DNA of 64,000 nucleotides from Brachynemurus nebulosus (taxonomy: Eukaryota > Arthropoda > Insecta > Neuroptera > Myrmeleontidae). Location: NCBI GenBank assembly GCA_035578155.1, contig JAPWDM010000066.1:476001-540000 (forward strand). Reading direction: 5' to 3'. Shown one piece after another: positions 60,290 to 64,000 of this stretch. Position numbers and translations under genes: made by a program. The notes beneath the pieces are model-generated. The model worked only from the letters and a program-made list of their open reading frames with translations. It ran no database searches and had not been told where the DNA came from. The stretch's first letter is position 1. Every line of letters starts with the position of its first letter.

Positions 60290-61758
60290 GGGGAGAGACT
60301 TAATGAATGGGACGATTATTGAATGGGACAAATGAATTTTAACTAACAAGGCCAACCGTTAGTGGAAATTTAGGGTAACTTCAAAAATGTAAACTTTACC
60401 GCATCGATGCAGCATCATGATTTTTCTGATGCGTCTAATACTATATGATGCGCTGCTGATGTTCTCTTGAAATTTGATGCACATTAGATGTTTTTGAACG
60501 GGATATTGGCATCATTTAACCTCTGAATTGGTTATAGATAAGACAGATAATGTAGCATGATAGACTATAGATAATATAGCAATACAGTCCTTGTATAGGT
60601 ATATTATCTTTAAATTTCAACTTGAACTTACTTGAAATTGAAATTATTGAAAATATTGAAATTATTTGAATCAAAAATATTACATATGTACCTATTTTGA
60701 GTGCAAGATGTATTCAAATAGTTTAAACAATTTTCATGAAAGGTAAATACATTCATCTTTTTCAACAATTTGTTTTTCGGAATTATTCCTGTTGGTGTTA
60801 ATACCTACATAATATGGCAAGTAGTTATAATTCATGCACACGAATTGACATGACATGCATTTTGGACACGCATCAGTGCATCACCAAATTTCTTGATGCA
60901 TTGTTTTGACGCATCAAATGCAAAAATGAACTTTTGATTTTTCGTTGTGATGCATCTGATGCGTTTTTGAACTTTTGACTCTGCCTCATGGAAGCAGTGA
61001 TGCATTTTTGAAGTTAGCCTTACTTTACAGTCACTAGGTGTCTTTTGTGTAACTATTTTTATGCGCGATATATGTGTTAACGATTTTCTGTTTGTTTCAA
61101 CAAATATTAAGAAATACGATTTTAAACAGAAAAAGTAACTTTTATTTTTTTACAAATTACTAAATATTCTATAATAACCATTGTACTTAGATTAATTGTA
61201 TTAATTGATTATTAAACCGCTTAGTATAGACTATAATTATAAAAGTATTGTTTCCATATTGAGGTTATGTACTTTTTATTTCTTGCCTTTATCTTATCAC
61301 TTGACAAGGGATATTGAATGGGACATTATGAATATGACCTTGAATTTTGATCTTGACCTCGAAGTCAAGGTCACCATCGGATGCGCCGTGAAAAATGCTG
61401 AGACTTTTGTCCTCATTATTTATCCCAAAAATGCTTTTCCGCTGAAATTTTTGACCATTTTCATATTTTTACTAACCTGCATAAACCACATGAATTTTTC
61501 ATTGTATTACATAATTATATCCCATTCAATATTCTTCTTGTCCCATTCAATGAGGATAAAATTACTGAGTGGGACAAAAAGCTAATTTTTTCAAACAAAA
61601 AAATTTAATGTTATTTAAAAAAAATAAAAATTTTTTTTTAATTTAAAACATAATGTAATATTTGAAGTATCTTATGCCGCAAGAATTAAAATATTTGATT
61701 ACTTGGTTTTGAAGTAAATACGATTTTTTAAAAAATATCCCATTCATTAAGTCTCTCT
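60290..61758. mobile_element. TA-flanked TIR element, word TGAATGGGACA
   Basis: The left end reads GGGGAGAGACTTAATGAATG and the right end, on the minus strand, AGAGAGACTTAATGAATGGG, flanked by TA (60288-60289, 61759-61760). The word TTGAATGGGACA recurs at 60319, 61312, 61519 (inverted), 61540 (inverted) and 61568. A second element is nested at 60373-61020. The 126-codon frame at 61205-61585, the longest in the window, lies inside. It contains a run of CTTGACCTCGAAGTCAAGG-like DNA and looks like chance. Confidence 0.68.
60373..61020. mobile_element. Nested TA-flanked element, word GATGCATC
   Basis: The left end reads GGGTAACTTCAAAAATG and the right end, on the minus strand, AGGCTAACTTCAAAAATG, with TA outside (60371-60372, 61021-61022). 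Words of the type TGATGCATC or GATGCGTC occur about ten times in both orientations, clustered at 60400-60490 and 60860-61010. It sits within the 60290-61758 element. Confidence 0.58.
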
Positions 61759-61760
61759 TA

Positions 61761-62037
61761 ATCTTTTCTGTAGTAAAATTTATTAGCTTATAAATTTCAT
61801 TATGACCTTTTTTATTGAAAAGTCAACACTATTCGAGACACTTTTCCGGTTTGCTTAATCAGGTTATATATTTCAAATATACAACACCCACAAAGTTCTG
61901 CAGTTTCTCTTGGCAATTCTAAATGAATATCAGCTAGGTATATACCTAATACGCGTAAGGAAAACAGCTGCAAATTCATACCTACCAAGTTTTAATCTTC
62001 CTTGCTATTTCCCTTGTCTTACCTTCATGTCACAATA
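61761..62037. other. AT-rich stretch, nothing recognised
   Basis: Nothing noticed. Confidence 0.4.
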
Positions 62038-62525
62038 TTAATACTATACGGTCCGCGCATCTACGCAATAAACTTCCGCAGCGGTCGGCAATATTTTCAA
62101 GAATAAAATTTTAAAAAAAATCATATAGATCACGGGATAATTCAGTATGTGTAAACATACACACTTTTAATAGAAAGAAACAATATCAGGAAATACAATA
62201 ACAATAAACTGATAAAAAAAAATATAAGAAAAAAACAAACAAACAACTAGATACTTTTATTATAATTACATTTACATATTTCAACAAAATTACAATAAAA
62301 AAATACAAAATAATGAAATTAAAAAATAAATGATAAATAAAATTATATTTTTGTTTATCCGTCTATAAATGTTTACAATAATCATCACACAGAGAGTGTG
62401 ATTGTTGTCAGTCAATACCCGTTTGCGGTAACATCGCACACACGTGTGATCACTGATCGTGATCGGCCTCGACAGTTGTTCCGCCTATTACACAGATGCT
62501 GTGTACTCGGACCGTAAAGTGTTAA
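62038..62525 (+). mobile_element. TTAA-ended MITE family, copy 3, diverged
   Basis: Begins TTAATACTATACGGTCCGCG, and the other end reads TTAACACTTTACGGTCCGAG on the minus strand, so the TIR is clearer than in the other two copies. It shares AATAAACTTCCGC, GGTCGGCAATATTTT and GATCGTGATCGGCCTCG in the same order as 34472-34932. A short palindrome, ATCACACAGAGAGTGTGAT, lies near 62386. Confidence 0.6.
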
Positions 62526-62843
62526 TATGTAATTGTAGTATATGATTATATAAATAAAGTTAGAAAAATAATGTTGCAGGCGTCTGTTACGGAATACAGA
62601 AGACAGAATACAGTCTGAAAAACGGGTAATATGATACTCTGAACGAGATACACCATGTATCTTGGTTTATAACCGTAATCACTGAATTTGACACATACAC
62701 TACCATCCAAAAGTTTGGAAGCAATAAGAAAATTCAGTAAAACCATCAGTGGATAGACATTAATCACATTTATTTGGTTTAAAATATGAATTTTACTTAA
62801 TTTTACTAATGTTGCTAGAAAAAACAAATTTGTGGCTTAAATA

Positions 62844-62951
62844 TTAGATTCTGCTTTCATCAAAGTAGCCACCTTTTTTGTTGATGATTTGTTCACGAAT
62901 TTTGGGCATCCCGCGTCCGTTTAGAAGTTTATCAAAATATTCTTTCTCCAT
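62844..62951 (-). pseudogene. Tc1-like transposase C-terminal fragment
   Basis: Thirty-five codons up to TAA read MEKEYFDKLLNGRGMPKIRE and then INKKGGYFDES. The pattern of EYxxKLxxxxxxRxxxxIxxKGGYxDES is the usual close of one group of Tc1-like transposases. Upstream sequence is frameshifted and the DDE residues are not found. It lies 146 bp inside the left TIR, the expected place for the end of the gene. Confidence 0.65.
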
Positions 62952-63184
62952 ATTTTAAGAATGTCCAGAGCTGTGCTGCACTAAATGGAGAACGACTTTT
63001 CATCAGCTACACAGCTTCTTTAGGAGAACAGTTGTCTGTTGGGTCATTAACGAGACAGTAATAAAACAGGTGCATTTATCAAAAACAATACGAGACACTG
63101 TCGACAAAAAATGTAAAAGCTTTTATAATTTTTAGTTGTTATTGTGGTATGAACTAAAATAATTTATTTTTTCTACAATCTTAG

Positions 63185-63770
63185 TGGAAAGTAGGCTTTT
63201 GCGCTCTCTTCAGAGAGCGCAAAATGTGTATTTGTCGAAGACTCTCGTTGTCGAGCAACAAATTTCTACTTTGCGCTTTAAAGCGGTAAAATAATACTTT
63301 GGCGCTCGCTCAACGTATATTTAATTACAAATCGGGTAGGCGTTGTTTATATTTTCTATGGTAACAAATAAATAAACAGATTCTAAAATTATTGTGTTTA
63401 TCGTAATCAAGTGAAATATTAATTTTATTAAATTTCAAAATAACTGCAAAATATTAATTAAAAATAATAAATAACTATAATTAATAAATAATAAGAATAA
63501 AAAATTTAAAAAAATATGTACATATATGATGGAAATATGTAATAGTAACAGCGATTTCTCAAGTACAACTCCAGATATTTCTGAAGCTGCAAAAATTATA
63601 ATATTAAAGTAAATATTAACGTCCATTATTATTTTTTCAAGTATCTTTTAAATTAAAAATTTTTTTATAAGATTATAGAAAAACTTTTGTGTGTAATTCG
63701 AACACAAAATGACTTGCCGCTCTCATGAGATTAACATTCTCAATCGAGCGGCAATGAACCATTTTACGCT
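63185..63770. repeat. Cluster of GAGCGNAAAATG words with a palindrome
   Basis: GCGCTCTCTTCAGAGAGCGC at 63201-63220 is an 8 bp stem with a 4 nt loop. Related words follow: GAGAGCGCAAAATG, TTTGCGCTTTAAAGCGG, GGCGCTCGCTC and, near 63709-63770, ACAAAATGACTTGCCGCTCT and ATTTTACGCTCTTAA. Words near the two ends are in opposite orientation, so this may be another small element inside the Tc1 relic. Borders cannot be set. Confidence 0.4.
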
Positions 63771-64000
63771 CTTAATACACAAATAATAACTATTAATTAC
63801 AAACTAATTGATTAAAATATTTGGAAAAGAAATTTGGTAATCTGCAAAAATATGTTTGCTTCCAAACTTTTGGACGGTAGTGTATATGTTGGCAACCACG
63901 TTGGCAACCTTATGCAATTCATATATATGTGCTAATGTCATCACAATTGCATATACCTACATGATATTACACTTTTATTGATAGCCGCTGGTCTGGAGCA

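Larger units (their letters stand above)
62698..63882 (-). mobile_element. Tc1-like element, decayed and invaded
   Basis: The ends CACTACCRTCCAAAAGTTTG are inverted partners, continue GAAGCAA, and are flanked by TA (62696-62697, 63883-63884), as in Tc1/mariner. The transposase C-terminus is readable near the left end on the minus strand. The rest is missing and replaced by AT-rich DNA that includes a cluster of GAGCGCAAAATG-like words. The 93-codon frame at 62546-62827 overlaps the left end in the wrong frame. Confidence 0.77.

Noticed and set aside
61205..61585. The longest open frame (126 codons) as a gene
   Set aside because: It lies inside a TIR element, begins and ends in element words, is hydrophobic through AT-rich composition and includes a translated CTTGACCTCGAAGTCAAGG-like repeat.

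Overview
This 64 kb window looks like AT-rich, non-coding nuclear DNA of an insect. I would guess a hemipteran, with low confidence. The reasons are the base composition, the many poly-A/T runs and (TA)n tracts, several exon-free long stretches, and transposon types typical of arthropods: RTE-type LINE tails, a piggyBac remnant, Tc1-like remnants, hAT elements and tRNA-headed SINEs. I see no complete protein-coding gene, no rRNA, no convincing functional tRNA, no CRISPR array and no bacterial-type operon. Open frames are short (126 codons or fewer), and most are chance frames inside repeats.

Nearly everything I can support is mobile DNA or its debris. From left to right: an RTE tail (2.8 kb), a foldback element (4.3 kb), a TIR element (6.7 kb), a solo LTR with a SINE beside it (8.4-9.0 kb), a tandem duplication carrying a MITE (9.9-10.9 kb), a small hAT (12.3 kb), a TIR element (13.5 kb), a Tc1 remnant (15.1 kb), a broken non-LTR retrotransposon (16.9-18.1 kb), a tRNA-headed SINE (18.7 kb), and a run of TIR elements from 21 to 32 kb. 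Then come a 740 bp near-perfect hairpin (32.4-33.1 kb), three copies of a TTAA-ended family (34.5, 45.0, 62.0 kb), a 3.6 kb long-TIR element (38.2-41.8 kb) sharing a 1.7 kb module with a second, inverted element (54.8-56.8 kb), a 2.2 kb element with another inside it (42.3-44.5 kb), a piggyBac derivative (48.2-49.1 kb), a four-deep nest of insertions (51.4-52.9 kb), a hAT with an exact 8 bp target duplication (53.3-54.3 kb), nested TIR elements (60.3-61.8 kb) and a Tc1-like element (62.7-63.9 kb).

The most unusual feature is shared architecture. About a dozen sequence-unrelated elements, most flanked by TA, each have a private word of about 10-15 bases that sits in the terminal inverted repeat and recurs inside in both orientations. 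Several of them begin TA-GGG. One coding relic is clear but lies in a frame without a usable ATG: the cysteine-rich C-terminal domain of a piggyBac transposase at 48613-48795. Three places could hold host exon material and deserve RNA evidence: 36124-36245 (CpG-rich with a splice donor), 47133-47323 (open frame with splice-like edges) and 54650-54795 (CpG-rich open patch).
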